Assembly: GCA_027422505.1 (NCBI GenBank)
Contig: JAPQWV010000005.1
Coordinates: forward strand, 18,580,001-18,644,000
Reading direction: 5' to 3'
From: Craterostigma plantagineum
Taxonomy: Eukaryota; Streptophyta; Magnoliopsida; Lamiales; Linderniaceae
DNA: 64,000 nucleotides
Below, piece by piece: positions 34,581-46,324 of the stretch. Each line of letters begins with the position of its first letter. The first letter of the stretch is position 1. Position numbers and translations under genes: made by a program. The notes below the pieces were generated by a model. The model saw only the letters and a list, made by a program, of their open reading frames with translations, made no database searches and was not told the origin of the DNA.

Positions 34581-37500
34581 TCAACAAATATCCGAAGCTA
34601 CAAGGTTCGCCATAGCCTGGGTCGGCGGAGAACAACCTTCGCCATCAAATCCCAGCACCTTAGCTAGAAAGTGAGCCACCGAGTTACATTCTCTCTTAAC
34701 AAATGAGAAGTCAATCGAAAAGAAAAGCGTTAACAAAGAAACGCAATCCGTGAGAACGCAACCCGCATGAAGTGATGCTGTACTTCTGTTTTTGAGCTTC
34801 GAAATCACTGTTCGACAGTCCCCCTCGATAATTATTGCCGCCATCCCCTCTGATAAGCAACCTCTAAAGCCAAGCGCGCCGCCATTGTTTCAATGGTCTC
34901 GGGCTCAAAAACTCCGTGAAAGAATTTCGACCACCACCCAACGCAACGACCCTCACAATCACGAGCAACGACGCCGACTGACGCTCCCTTCCTCGACTTG
35001 TGAATAGCACCATCAAAATTCAATTTGATAAAATCACGGTAAGGCTTTGACCATTTACCAAGATTGGGCGGAAACCCTGTCCTGCTTTGCTCCTCAGATC
35101 GGTCCTCTCGAAAAAGCATCGCATTCGCCCTTGATAAAGCTTGCTCCACAGAGGGCACTTCGTTTCCCATCGTACACCTATTCCGCATATCCCAGAGCGC
35201 CCAACAATGGCTCAGAAAGAGAGCGAACTCCGCATTCGTCATATTCTCTGCACATCTCGCAGCCATGCCTCGGCCGATGTCGTCCAATTGTGAATTTTGG
35301 CATAGGGAATCGGTGATCGAACCCAAAATGCTTTTGAGGTTGGACAATTTAGAAACACATGGCGGTCATCTTCCCAAGCAAACCCACACCGCCTACATGA
35401 GGGGTCGGCTATGCAACGGCGAGATTCGAGGTTTACTGCTGTCGGTAGCAGATTCCACCCAAGTCTCCATGTGAGCAGCTTGACTCGGGGTGGTGCGTCC
35501 GCATTCCAAATGAACTTCCACACGGGCGGGGTTGAGGATGAGGCCGCCGTTGGAGTCCCGTGAATCATGCGAGAAAACCAATATGCAGATTTCACTGAGA
35601 AGATGTCGTCCTTCGAGAAACCCCACACGCGCCTATCTGAAGCACCCAACGAACTTCGAGGACAACCAAGGATAGACTCTGCATCCATCGGTAAAAAAAG
35701 AGCTCGAATTAGCGACGTATTCCACGTACCTGTTCGAGAAGATTGGAGGTCAGAAACTCGTAATTCTTCGAAGCCTGGAATTGACGGTGTAACAAGTCTT
35801 GGCATACAAGCTCTTGGAAGCCACGGTTCCCCCCAGACCTTAACAGAACAACCATTTCCTATTTGCCATCGATACCCCGCTCGTAGAACTTCACATGCTG
35901 AGAAGATCCCACGCCAAGTGAGTGACGGTTTATGCCCGAGATTTGCCTCAAGGATATCTTGATTCGGATAATACTTAGCCCTAAAGATTCTTGAGACTAG
36001 GCTATCAGGTCGCGTCATCAGCCGCCATGCCTGCTTAGCCAACATTGCCAAGTTAAAGTTTCGTATGTCACGGAAACCCAACCCTCCTAGTGCCTTTGGC
36101 TCGCATAATCTGTCCCATCGAATCCAATGGATCTTAAGCTTGTCAGAAGCTGACCACCAGAATCTCGCAATGAGTCTTTGAACATCATGAATAACGGACC
36201 GTGGGAGAGCAAAGCAGCTCATAGCATATGTCGGGATTGCTTGAAGAACTGCCTTGATAAGGACCTCCCTCCCCGCCTGTGATAGCATCTTTTCGGACCA
36301 TCCTTTAACTCTCTTCCAAATTCTATCGCGTATGAATGCAAAAATCTCCTTCCGACTACGGCCCACCACCGATGGCAAACCCAGATACATGTCATGTTTA
36401 TTATTGTCTTGGATACCTATAGTGTTGCAGCATAGCTCGCTAACCTCGCTTCGTACATTTGGTGAGAAGGCCAATGATGATTTATCGAGGTTGACAATTT
36501 GGCCTGACGCCTTTTCATATTCAGCTAGGATGCGCTTGATCGTAGTCATATCCTCTACAGTCGATCTCGTAAAAATCAAGGTGTCATCAGCAAATAAAAG
36601 ATGGGAAATCCTTGGTGCACCACGACATACTGAAACCCCTTTGAGTTCGCCATTTCTTTCTGCTTCCTGCAATAGACTAGAAAAAGCCTCGGCACAAAAA
36701 AGGAACAAATATGGTGATAATGGATCCCCCTGACGTAACCCCCGTTGAGGGGTGCATCGGCCAAAACAACTCCCATTAAGAAGAAAGGAATAGTTAACTT
36801 CAGTTACACATCGAAGAACTAATGAAATAAATCTTTCGTGGAAGCCCAACTTACAGAGCACTGTTTTCAGAAAAGACCACTCGATCCTGTCGTACGCCTT
36901 ACTCATATCCAGTTTAAGGGATATCATTCCCTCTCGACCCCTCCTTTTTTGCTTCATAGAATGATTAGTTTCGAAAGCAACAAGGACATTATCTGTAATC
37001 AAGCGATTAGGGATAAAAGCAGACTGGCTAGGTGAAATAATGGAATCCATGAAGTGCTTAAGCCGATTTGTTATACATTTTGATGCAATACGATATAGGA
37101 CGTTACACAAACTAATTGGCCTAAACTGAGAAAGGTTCTCTGGGTTGGTACATTTTGGGATCAAAACAATGTGAGTGTCATGCATGTCGGGTACCGACAA
37201 ACCACGATTAAGGAAATCAAGTATGAATTGAGATGATTTTTCACCGACAAAATTCCAATATTTTTGATAAAATATTGGTGAAAAACCATCTGGGCCTGGG
37301 GATTTATAGGGGAACATACCTGCGAGCGCGTCACGAACCTCATCGATAGAATACTGTTGTAGAAGGGCCTCATTCACCGCGTTCGTAACTTTGACGGGGA
37401 TCGCTCGAGTAACCTTATCAATATCTGGCGGAGTTGGACATTGAGAACAGAATAACTCCGAAAAATATTCATGAACAGCCCCCTCGATTTCGCCAGCCGA

Positions 37501-38662
37501 CTCACACCATTCACCTCGTTTGTTTCGGAGACGCCGGATTCGATTTGTTTTCTGACGCGTCGAAGCTCGACGATGAAAAAAACTCGTGTTTCGATCTCCC
37601 CCTTTCAGCCAATCAACTTTGCTACGCTGGAGCCAGTATAATTCATCCTGCTTTCGGATATTATCGTATTCTTGGATTAATGCCTTTTCTTCTTCTTTAC
37701 TGCTCAACGTGACATGGCCCGCCTGGATGCTATTAATCTTCTCCTCAAGATGGTGCAATCGCCTACGTACTGTGTGATAGTATTTTTTGCTCCATGCACT
37801 CAACCTCGTCCTACAACTCGACAAAAGATCTGAGATATTCGAAGCATGAACTGCATCATTCGGCTGCCAAATTTCTTTAATAATCTCCTCACAATGTTGC
37901 TCTCGAGTCCAACGAGCTTCAAACCGAAATGGTCGTCGATTTTGTTCCATGGGTAAAGCTCGCCGTTCATTGCTGATAATAATTGCATGATGATCAGAAA
38001 AAATAGTACGAGCATGACGGACTGTCGAATCTGGGAAAATGGACAACCATGCCGAAGTGGCACATGCTCTGTCGAGCCGCTCGCGAATCGTGAAAGGGTG
38101 CTCCGATTTGTTCGACCATGTAAACGAATCTCCCTCATAGCCCAAGTCGATCAACCCCGCTCTTATCAAAGCATTACGAAACTCCTCAATCTGACGTGCC
38201 GGTCTCGGTCTGCCCCCCATTTTTTCCCCAGAATCGAGTATTTCATTAAAGTCTCCGGCACAAAGCCACCGATCAGATCCAACAGTACTAAGACGGTAGA
38301 GAAGTTCCCAACTATGTCGTCTTTCCGTAGTTTTAGGATCTCCGTAAAAGCCCGTGAATCTCCAGCACTTATCCGGATTGTCAACCACAATATCGACGTC
38401 AATATGGAAGTTAGAGTAAGAAAGAAGCCGAACTTCTAGATTTCGATCCCACAGTAGCGCTAAACCCCCACTCCGCCCTTGTGCATCGACACCAAAACCA
38501 TGCATTCCAAGCCTCCGTTGCACAAATTCACGTCGCGATCTCCCACTCTTGGTCTCAATAAGAAAGATCACTCCGGGATGGTGAGCTCGAATAAGGAGCC
38601 CAAGTTGATGAACTGTCGGTGCACCACCCAAACCCCGACAGTTCCAAATTAAGGAATTTCAT
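34581..38662 (-). CDS. LINE ORF2: endonuclease, reverse transcriptase, RNase H
   Basis: The main frame (35239-38631) gives 1130 residues: apurinic-type endonuclease (IFLIETKSG, CAGDFNEILDSGEK, RERLDRACAT, FSDHHAII), reverse transcriptase (LIPKCTNPENLSQFRPISLC, LDMSKAYDRIEW, QGDPLSPYLF, LLFADDTLIF) and the zf-RVT region (WKFIWNADAPPRVKLLTWRL). The RNase H domain (KLNFDGAI, ETIETMAARLALE, IIEGDCRTVI) lies in two further frames down to 34581. Three single-base shifts separate the pieces: an extra base near 38650 just after the ATG, a missing A near 35250, and a missing G near 34850. The start overlaps the ORF1 stop as ATGA. It performs target-primed reverse transcription. Confidence 0.9.
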
Positions 38663-40389
38663 GGTGATCGGCGGGGATGCATCTCAACCGATGCATCCTC
38701 CGCCGTTGAGTTGGACAAATCTGTAGCGTTCGCTCCACCTGAAGAAACATGTCCACCCCGTTTTTTCACAACAGGCTCGTGAAGATCCTCAGACGCTTTG
38801 CGTTTCCGTGGGGACGTCCTCGTATGAGAGGACGTAGGGCTGTTTTTGGTACGTTTGAACTTTAGAGGTGCACGTCTCGGGCTAGAAATTGAGCCGCCTG
38901 AACTCGTCATAGTCGCAATCTTGGCCTCGACCGCTTCCTTTGAGCCTTGATCTCGCATCATCTGGGTGAGTAATTCCGTCATCGATTCCGAGTTTGAGGT
39001 AGAGAGTAGTTTAGCATATGAGGCGGCCACTGATGGGTCGAGTGGTGGTTTTAGGGCGTTAAGCTTGGTTAGATCGTAGCTCACACTTTGAGATTTATGA
39101 ATTGCTGCGTGGGTTGGATTCGTCGGTTGGTTGGAGTTAGTCATGTGTATAGGGTCAATTGGATGTTTATTTTTGGGTTCGGTGGGCTGGGTTTGGTGTT
39201 GATTCAGCTTAGTGGGCATTGCCTTGGGAGATATTAGTAGTGAGGAATGGGATAAGGGTTTATGGACCTCCAGACGATGGGTTGAGAGGGGGGGAAATAA
39301 ACTTGGATGGAGTGGAATGTGGGGTGAGGTAGACAAGGTTTGGGTTGGAGTAATGTACGGCTCAGCAGCAATTAAGGAGGGCAAAACTCTAGGACTTGTT
39401 TGTTGGTTACAGAGACTTATGGGGCTGTGATTTGACTTACTTCCCGCAATAATACTGGCTGAGGGAGAGAGAATATCGCTGGGATTGGGCAAGATTTCTG
39501 GGTTTTCGATTTCCATATGAAAAAAATTCGGTGGATTGAGGTTGAGAGGGTCACGTCGGGTATTGGGGCTGGGAACAGATTTTGGGTTAGAGGGTAGGTT
39601 AAACGCACCAGCAGTCCCGCCTCGGACGATAGCTGACCCTCGAATTTTTTGCATCGCTGGCACATAACGAGCCGCCCGGAGAGACTGATCATATGGTAGA
39701 GTTTTCTCCTTGTTCTGGAAAGCTTCGTCGTATTGCATATCACAAGACATCGCCACATGATCAAGCATACCGCAATAGAAGCAAAAATTTGGGAGCCGTT
39801 CATACTTAAGTTCAATCATCGTTTCTTCCCCCTCGGACGACTTAATTTTCAGAAATCGTCTCAGCGGCTTCTCGATACCAAGCCGCACCTTCATTCTGAC
39901 ATAAACTGTCCATTGTTGGCCCTGTGCATCAACATCCACAAATCCACCGAATTCATCCCCAATCTTCCGTAATATAGATTCAGATCTTGCCCAGAAAGGG
40001 AGATTATGAAGCTGAACATTGAATTGGCATGTCGTTAAGTCCACCTTCAGAGGGTCTTCAGAGTTGGTGAGTGAAGCAAGGACCATCAGATGTTTTTCGA
40101 ACACCCAAGGAGATGCCTCAAGAATTCTGCGACGATCAACTTCGTGGAAAAAATTAACAACGAATCTTTGTTCACCAACTTGATGCATTGTCATCCCTCG
40201 CCCCGGCATGAAAACAGTCTCAAGTGTCGCCTTCAAGACCGAGAAGTTGAAGGATTTCCGAGATAATATCTTTCCCACGATAGGAAACGCCTTTTTCCTC
40301 TCCCTTCCCTCTGCATTAGCTCCATCTTCAGCAGAAAGATTTAGCCCACGCAATTCTTCTTCCGTTAGCTCAATGTCCCTCGCCGCCAT
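38659..40389 (-). CDS. LINE ORF1 protein (DUF4283 plus zinc knuckle)
   Basis: RNA-binding ORF1 of plant L1 elements. I chose Met at 40389 (MAARDIELTEEELRGLNLS), about 576 residues; an upstream in-frame start at 40419 adds ten residues. The N-terminal DUF4283 region runs from about residue 35 to 180 (GKILSRKSFNFSVLKATLET, VDLTTCQFNVQLHNLPFWAR). A CCHC knuckle, CFYCGMLDHVAMSC, follows. The second half is a proline/serine/asparagine-rich, low-complexity tail with basic stretches. No disruption was found. Confidence 0.88.
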   Translation of the reverse strand: MAARDIELTEEELRGLNLSAEDGANAEGRERKKAFPIVGKILSRKSFNFSVLKATLETVFMPGRGMTMHQVGEQRFVVNFFHEVDRRRILEASPWVFEKHLMVLASLTNSEDPLKVDLTTCQFNVQLHNLPFWARSESILRKIGDEFGGFVDVDAQGQQWTVYVRMKVRLGIEKPLRRFLKIKSSEGEETMIELKYERLPNFCFYCGMLDHVAMSCDMQYDEAFQNKEKTLPYDQSLRAARYVPAMQKIRGSAIVRGGTAGAFNLPSNPKSVPSPNTRRDPLNLNPPNFFHMEIENPEILPNPSDILSPSASIIAGSKSNHSPISLCNQQTSPRVLPSLIAAEPYITPTQTLSTSPHIPLHPSLFPPLSTHRLEVHKPLSHSSLLISPKAMPTKLNQHQTQPTEPKNKHPIDPIHMTNSNQPTNPTHAAIHKSQSVSYDLTKLNALKPPLDPSVAASYAKLLSTSNSESMTELLTQMMRDQGSKEAVEAKIATMTSSGGSISSPRRAPLKFKRTKNSPTSSHTRTSPRKRKASEDLHEPVVKKRGGHVSSGGANATDLSNSTAEDASVEMHPRRSP

Positions 40390-40866
40390 TAGAGATTTAG
40401 CTCCCAAGAGACCCCGCACAGCGACAAAACGGAGGAAATCGGTCCAAGCTCTTACAGTACCTATCGAAAGAGATTCGTTAGACGGTCACAGATGTGGTGT
40501 GTAACATCCTTGAAAAAAAACAAATGGAGAGACGTTGTCGGAAAAGGTAACACCCGGAAAAGATAAAAGACTCTGAGCAACGGAGTTCTGTCGAGATTTC
40601 TGGGAAGTCAGACGTTCGCCAAAGTCCGGTGAATCGAATTTAGAAAAAACACCCCACGGGGAGGAGAAAAAAACTCTCTAAAAGGAGAGAAAAAGCTCTC
40701 ACTCGGAGAGAAAAACACTCATCTTCAAGCCTAGGTTGATGGGTAGCAAGAGTTGGTGGAAGAGCTGCGATGGTGGTGGAAGACGATTTGAAAGGGAGAT
40801 AGAAATGATGGAGGCGGCTTTTGCTACGCTAGGGTTGAAGAGGGCTTTTGCTTGCGTGGGACTATT

Positions 40867-41809
40867 CACGGCCGTGAACACGTCGATTTTAACCCAATAA
40901 AACCCATTTCATCCCTCCATTCGTCTTCTTCACACTAAACAACGACCCCAATCGAAAATCTCGTCTCTTTCACTCCAAAATCATCGCATCTCGGGCCATT
41001 TCCGACGCTCGAATTCCCAACGAGCACGCACAAAACGATCTACATCCGATTCAACGCTACTAAATCAAAGAGGTATGAGCTTTACATTGCGACTGCGGAT
41101 ATTTTCGACAATTTCGATTGTTTTCGTGTTTACATTGCTCTCTCAGTTCTAGTTGTATGCTATAAACGTGTTGGGCTTGAAGGATTTGTCGTTTTCATGC
41201 GTAAATTTCGCATTTGGTTGAGGAACCCTAATTTTAAAAATTTGGGGCTTTTCGAATTTAGGCCAATGTGTTGTTGTCTTGCTCTTTTACGATCAGAATC
41301 TTGCATTACATACGATGGGTCAGATCAATTTCGTGATTTAGTCATCAAATTTCAATTTGGGACGACGAACCCTAAAATTCGAAGAAATTGGGGTTTTCCA
41401 ATTTGAGTTTAATTTCTTGTTCGTCTTGTGCTTTTATGGTTGGACACATGATAATCATATCTTGGGAATGTTTAATTTGTTGATTTCGTCGGTTAATTTT
41501 CGATTTGGAATGATAAGCCCTAATGACGAAATTTTGGGAATTTGGAAAATTTAGCCCAATTTGGTTACTTTTCATGGATCATTTTGCGTTGGTCAATCTT
41601 CTAGCGTCGTGGAATGTGTTTGGTTGATTGATTATTGCAATTAGAAGGAGTATTTTAGATTGTCTTGTATGTGTTCGACAAAATGCCGCTTTGAAATTGT
41701 ATATGTTCTTGTTTTAAGAATTGTGAATTTTGTCGCTACGTTGGTCGAGTCAAGCTGTGTTGATTATCTTTTTCTCGCCAACTCACATTTTGGATTTCTA
41801 GGTACTATG
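40867..41809. other. Non-coding stretch between LINE and Ty3 remnant
   Basis: It begins with TCACGGCCGTGAACACG (40866 on), the same palindrome as in the LTR arrays, so the left part may be Ty3 debris. No coherent ORF. Open frames around 41197-41554 are short and unrecognised. Confidence 0.35.
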
Positions 41810-42665
41810 GTAGAAGCCGCGCATCTGGATCATCGAGTCGTCCACGTCGAAGGCCTCGTCGCTCAGGAGCCCCGGCCTGCGATATATCCACCGGCTCCTG
41901 ACGAATTCGCTCACACCAAGGGGCGATTCACACGGCGCGATAGGCCTTCGCGACCTCTTCTATTTACTCAAGATGCAGCGCGGGGAACACGTGCACCTAG
42001 GAATGGCCCTGAAGCACGCCTTCGCGGCCCAAGCCGACGTTCGTAGCCACGGGAAGATCGCCGTAGCGCCATTCGTTACTAGGGTCATTAAGGGCCTTAA
42101 CCTGTGGCCAGCGAATCCACCGGAGATGGAGATTGTGGGCGGGCGTAATCCGGTCAACGAGGATATGATGGTGAAGATGAAGATGTTGATCAAGGCGCCC
42201 ACCTGGTCCCGCTCGAACAAAGTCTACGTCTGGCACGAGGTCTATCGTGGGCAGACGGACCTGGGCGCCGAACTCCCCGAGCCACTACAAATCGAGGGTG
42301 TGGGGCCAGTACCGGTTCACTCGGACACGGCCGGACCTTCCCATTCCTCTGGCTACCACGAGGGGGAATCATCAGGGGTAGCTCCTTACGCGTCTGCCGC
42401 AGACCTTCACACACTGCGCGAGGACATGCTCCGCTACCATCAGGAGGCCATACAACGTGATGAGGAGACACGGCGCCGCCAGGACGAGTATGAGCGCCGA
42501 AACGAAGAAGCCCACCGGCGCTATCGCGAAGAGCAACACCGATACGAGCTGGCTCTTCAGGCCATGGAGAACGCGATGAAGCATACACAGGAGTCGGTCC
42601 GGCTTGCTCAAGAATCGATGGCTCACCTTCGGCCGCGGCCACCATCACCCCCACCACCACCTTAG
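41810..42665 (+). pseudogene. Athila-type retrotransposon 3' ORF (ORF1-like protein)
   Basis: A fragment of the long non-pol ORF found in Athila-group Ty3 elements. The first part (MVEAAHLDHRVVHVEGLVAQ) and second part (LFYLLKMQRGEHVHLGMALK, IAVAPFVTRVIKGLNLWPAN) are in different frames, joined near 41920-41960. The C-terminal half (about 42390-42620) is an Arg/Glu-rich coiled coil (RRRQDEYERRNEEAHRRYRE), then a proline run and stop. No gag or pol remains upstream. Confidence 0.65.
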
Positions 42666-44267
42666 TGTTATTTATTTTGTTATGTTTTTCTATTCGTACT
42701 CTTTTCTGTTGGTCTAGTACTTAAGTCACTTGTGATGACTAAGACTTAATTTGTTATGTTTTAATATTTTCTATGTGCGTTTAATTTTCTTTTGAGTATT
42801 TTCAGGAAACGTGACACGACTTCGAACTACGACACAAAATATGTCAAACTCAGAAGCAACAACCATGTTCAACTACATCAAATGCTCGAGACAGGACCAC
42901 GCCAATTTTTTTCAGGGAAGTCACGTTCTTTTCAACTTCTTTTACCTTCTTCTTCTTGATTTTACACGTTGGGGACAACGTGCATCTCAAGTGTGGGGAG
43001 GGGGAATTTTGTTAAGGAATATTGTTGAAAAGTTACGTGAAAAATTTTTATGACGTGTTTTGACTTTTAAATCTATAGATGTTTGGCATGATTGTTTGCG
43101 TTCATCTCGAATTTAGATTGCACATTAGGGAGTCTAGTGAGCGACAAGGACATGCATCAGTGATTTAATCTTTTCAGCATGAATAGATATAGTGCTACTT
43201 TGAGAGATTCACACACATAACCCATGTTCCGTTGTGAGAGTTTGAGCTGACGAGCTTTTGCTCATTTTTCTTGGTTGTGTGAGTAGTGCATAATTTACGT
43301 CTCGCTAGAACTTGCTTGTTTGATACGCATTGAAATTGCTTTAGAGTGTGTTTTGTATGAACATGACGAAGGCATTAGGAAATAAGTCCATGGCCAAAGT
43401 TCCCAACCACGACTGATCACCGTAGTTAACCACTTTGTGCCTAAGCCTTTTTATTTCTTAATCTCGTATATCATAACCCTCTGACCTAAATAAGCCTCCA
43501 GAGATCATCTGAACCCGAGTTTAGCGGAATTGAAGGTTGAATGTCAAAGTCGAAAAGCGAGTCGGATACCACCCGACAAATCCGAGACAACGCCGAAAGC
43601 AGTGGAGAACGCCTCAATATGAAAAAAAAAGAGAGAAAAAGCAAAGTGGAACGAGGATAAGCTGTTGCGAGAAAAAAAAAAGAACCTTTCCTTCGATAAT
43701 CTTCCGGTCTCGTGAATTCCACATCATCTCCTCATTTCGAGACTTGGAAGAAGAAAGGCTTAGTGGAACGCAGCAAAAATAAGAGAAATATGAAGACGGC
43801 GTAAACAAAAGGGTTGATCATGGCGCGCTTTAGACAATGACATGAAACCGACGTGACTGCTACTCATCTGTGATACCACTACCACCTCATTATTATCTGA
43901 ACCCATAACCCGAAAAAGACCTTCTGATTCATGCTAACTGCTTTAAGTAGTAGACGTGCGATTGACTTGCAAGCATATGGTTTAGACTAGATTATTGCAT
44001 GAATTGAGCGATTCACCGATTTATTAGCCTATACACTGAGTGATTTGAGTGAATCCCTGTGAGGTGTGGATATCGATTAGTAGTGCTAAGGAAATTCGTG
44101 TTGATAAGTGCTTATTATTGTTGCAGTGTCCATAATTGCTCGCTTGATTCCATTTTGTGTTTTCCATCTGCGTTGGTGAATTGCGAATGGTCGTGCCGTT
44201 ATCATGATACCCTTTTCTTGCTTCTAATTTGCTTGAGGACAAGCAAAAGCTTAAGTGTGGGGAGGTT
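42666..44267 (+). other. 3' non-coding internal region of the Athila-like element
   Basis: Non-coding spacer. It ends with GAGGACAAGCAAAAGC and AAGTGTGGGGAGGT (44234-44266), the polypurine tract that primes plus-strand synthesis at the LTR border. A second, similar tract, AAGTGTGGGGAGGGGG, lies near 42989-43004. No ORF of note. Confidence 0.6.
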
Positions 44268-45933
44268 TGATAAACGTATTTTAATACGTTTATTGTTATG
44301 TTTATTTGGGTTATAATAGGAAACTTTTGATCATTCCATGCATTTATTGGCTCTATTTACACTCATTTAAATATTGTAGGACCTTCGAATGATTATCGAG
44401 AGAAGAGGAACGAAAACGAGGTGAAAACGACGCGAAAACGGCAAAGTTTGAAGCTGCCAGTAATAAGTCACGACCGTGAACGATCTTGCAAGAGGCCGTG
44501 AACGAGGGCAGTAAGCCTAAGGAGAAAAAGTCCCAACAGTCACGGCCGTGAATCACCTTGCACAAGGCCGTGAACGTGGGCAGTGAACTCAAGATCCAGT
44601 GTCGCGGCCGTGAACGCTCATGTAAGAAGCCGTGAACGTGGACAGAGAGTTTTAAGGAACGTTTCACGGCCGTGAATGCTCATGTCAAAGGCCGTGACTC
44701 GCGGCAGAGACTAAGCAACCGCTATGCTATTCACTGTCACGGCCGTGAACCTATATGCAAGAGGCCGTGACCCTCTCCAGAGAGTCAATATTTAGGGTTT
44801 AAGCCGCCGTCACGGCCGTGAAGATCGGTGCATGAGGCCGTGACTCGTGCCAGGAAGTCAAGAAATAGGGTTTTTAGCCGCCTTCACGGCCGTGAAGGCC
44901 CGTTAAGAGGCCGTGAACATGCCTAATTTCAGGGTTTTAGCCCATTTTCGAAGCATAAAAGGGGAGCTTTCCTTAGAACTGAAGAACAACTCCAGAGGGA
45001 CGAAAATTTAGAGAAAAGGAAGGAGGAAGAACACTAGAAGCAACCTCGTGATTCGGAGAAGCTCAAGGGACGATCCAACAACGAAGCTACGCTCATACGA
45101 TCGAGGAACGAGAGCTCCACCTCAGAAACGCCATATTCACTTCTTAGGGAAGTTTTTATGAGTTCTCTATCCTCGTTGCCCTTAAATCTCGTTGTTGTGA
45201 CGTTCAATATGAGTAGCTAATCCTCTTGTGTGTTTGGGAATAGATGAACGTTGGGTTATGTTGTAGTTAAGGCGTAGGATAATCGTGAACACGTGTATTC
45301 GACTATTTATCGATCTATGATATTGTTTCTTCGTATCAATATGTCTATGTGTTGATGTGCATGTGTGGTATATCGTTTAGGGCGACAGCTAAATAACGAT
45401 TAGGCCGTTCGTAGACGTTAGGAATCGAGTATAGGGCGACAGCAAATACTCGATCCTCGCCGTCTAGTAATCGCTAAACTTAGATCCCCACGAACGTTTA
45501 GGGCGACAGCAAATCCGTGAGTGGGTAGGAAATTACTGCGATTTAGTCGATTTTCACGTAGGAACGATATTTTGTAGCCTTAGCCGACATCACCCAGCGG
45601 GATTCGAATCCCGAACACATATTTGTCATCTTTAGTCACTCTTATTACTGCTAGTTGTGTTCCTTAGTCTTCCGATCCTTTAAGTTGCTCTGTTAAGTTA
45701 GTTCGTAATATAAACAAATTCTGTTATTTTATTTAGGTTAAATATCGAGTCGATAGATTAATACTAGTACTCAATTTATTCCTCGTGTTCGATACTCGGA
45801 TATTCGCTATAGCTATATTACAAACGATAGGTACACTGCCTATCGCGCGTGATTCTAGTTATAATATATTCGTTTTAATTATTACTTGACGTATTCGCAC
45901 GACCTTTTATTTAAATATACACGCACGCGATCA
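44268..45933 (+). mobile_element. LTR of the Athila-like Ty3 element
   Basis: It starts TGATAAACGTATTTTAATACG directly after the polypurine tract and ends CGCACGCGATCA, 1666 bp. It is a diverged relative of the solo LTR at 10398-12265 (same first 15 bases, same CGATCA end, same U3 array). The TATA-like CATAAAAGG is at 44954-44962. AGTTTTTGGCG follows the end, resembling the primer-binding site that normally follows a 5' LTR. Confidence 0.82.
44465..44925 (+). repeat. Seven-unit CACGGCCGTG array in LTR U3
   Basis: Seven units with a period of about 60-75 bp. Each has a palindrome TCACGGCCGTGAA (two with one substitution), then about 15 bases ending in GCAAGAGG or similar, then the half-site GGCCGTGAA or GGCCGTGAC. 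The array ends some 30 bases before the TATA-like element. Confidence 0.82.
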
Positions 45934-45953
45934 AGTTTTTGGCGAATAAGGGG

Positions 45954-46307
45954 ATTTGCTACAGTGCCCACCTCTCGTGAGCAACCACCGTAAACGTAAG
46001 CAAATCTCTCGATTTTGAGCTTTTTTTCAATCTCCGATGCGCTATCACCTCCATTGACCCTCCCAAATTTGTTGTAACCTAAATCGCCTTCTTCGACACG
46101 TTGACTTTTAAGAAATTTCTCCATCTATTACTAAGGTGCGGATGGCATACCGAGATAATGAATTTTCGAAGAGCGCGATTTAGGTAACAACATATTTGGG
46201 ACGATCGACGGATCTGATGGCGTCGAGATTGGAAAAAGCTCAAAATCGAGGGATTTGCTTACGTTGCTCACGATGGTTGTTCACGGTATGTGGGCAGCGA
46301 AGCAAAT
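45954..46307. mobile_element. 354-bp fold-back element
   Basis: The two halves are near-complete inverted copies: ATTTGCT, TGCCCAC, CGTAAGCAAAT, CTCGATTTTGAGCTTTTT and ACCTAAATCGC on the left return in reverse order on the right. The RNA would form one long hairpin. It has no coding content; the small minus-strand ORF (45882-46124) is within the left arm. No sure target duplication. Confidence 0.75.
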
Positions 46308-46324
46308 ATATATGATTAAGTATA

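Larger units (their letters stand above)
34551..40860 (-). mobile_element. Nearly full-length L1-type LINE
   Basis: It reads on the minus strand with ORF1, ORF2, a ribonuclease H domain and an A tail (T run at 34552-34562 on the plus strand). ACTATT occurs at both borders (34545-34550 and 40861-40866) and may be a short target duplication. The 5' leader (about 40420-40860) is non-coding and CT-rich on the sense strand. Plant L1 elements usually have 5' truncation; this copy is nearly complete at about 6.3 kb. Confidence 0.85.

Noticed and set aside
45882..46124. 80-residue minus-strand ORF with charged residues
   Set aside because: Lies in one arm of the fold-back element and has no similarity to a protein family I know.
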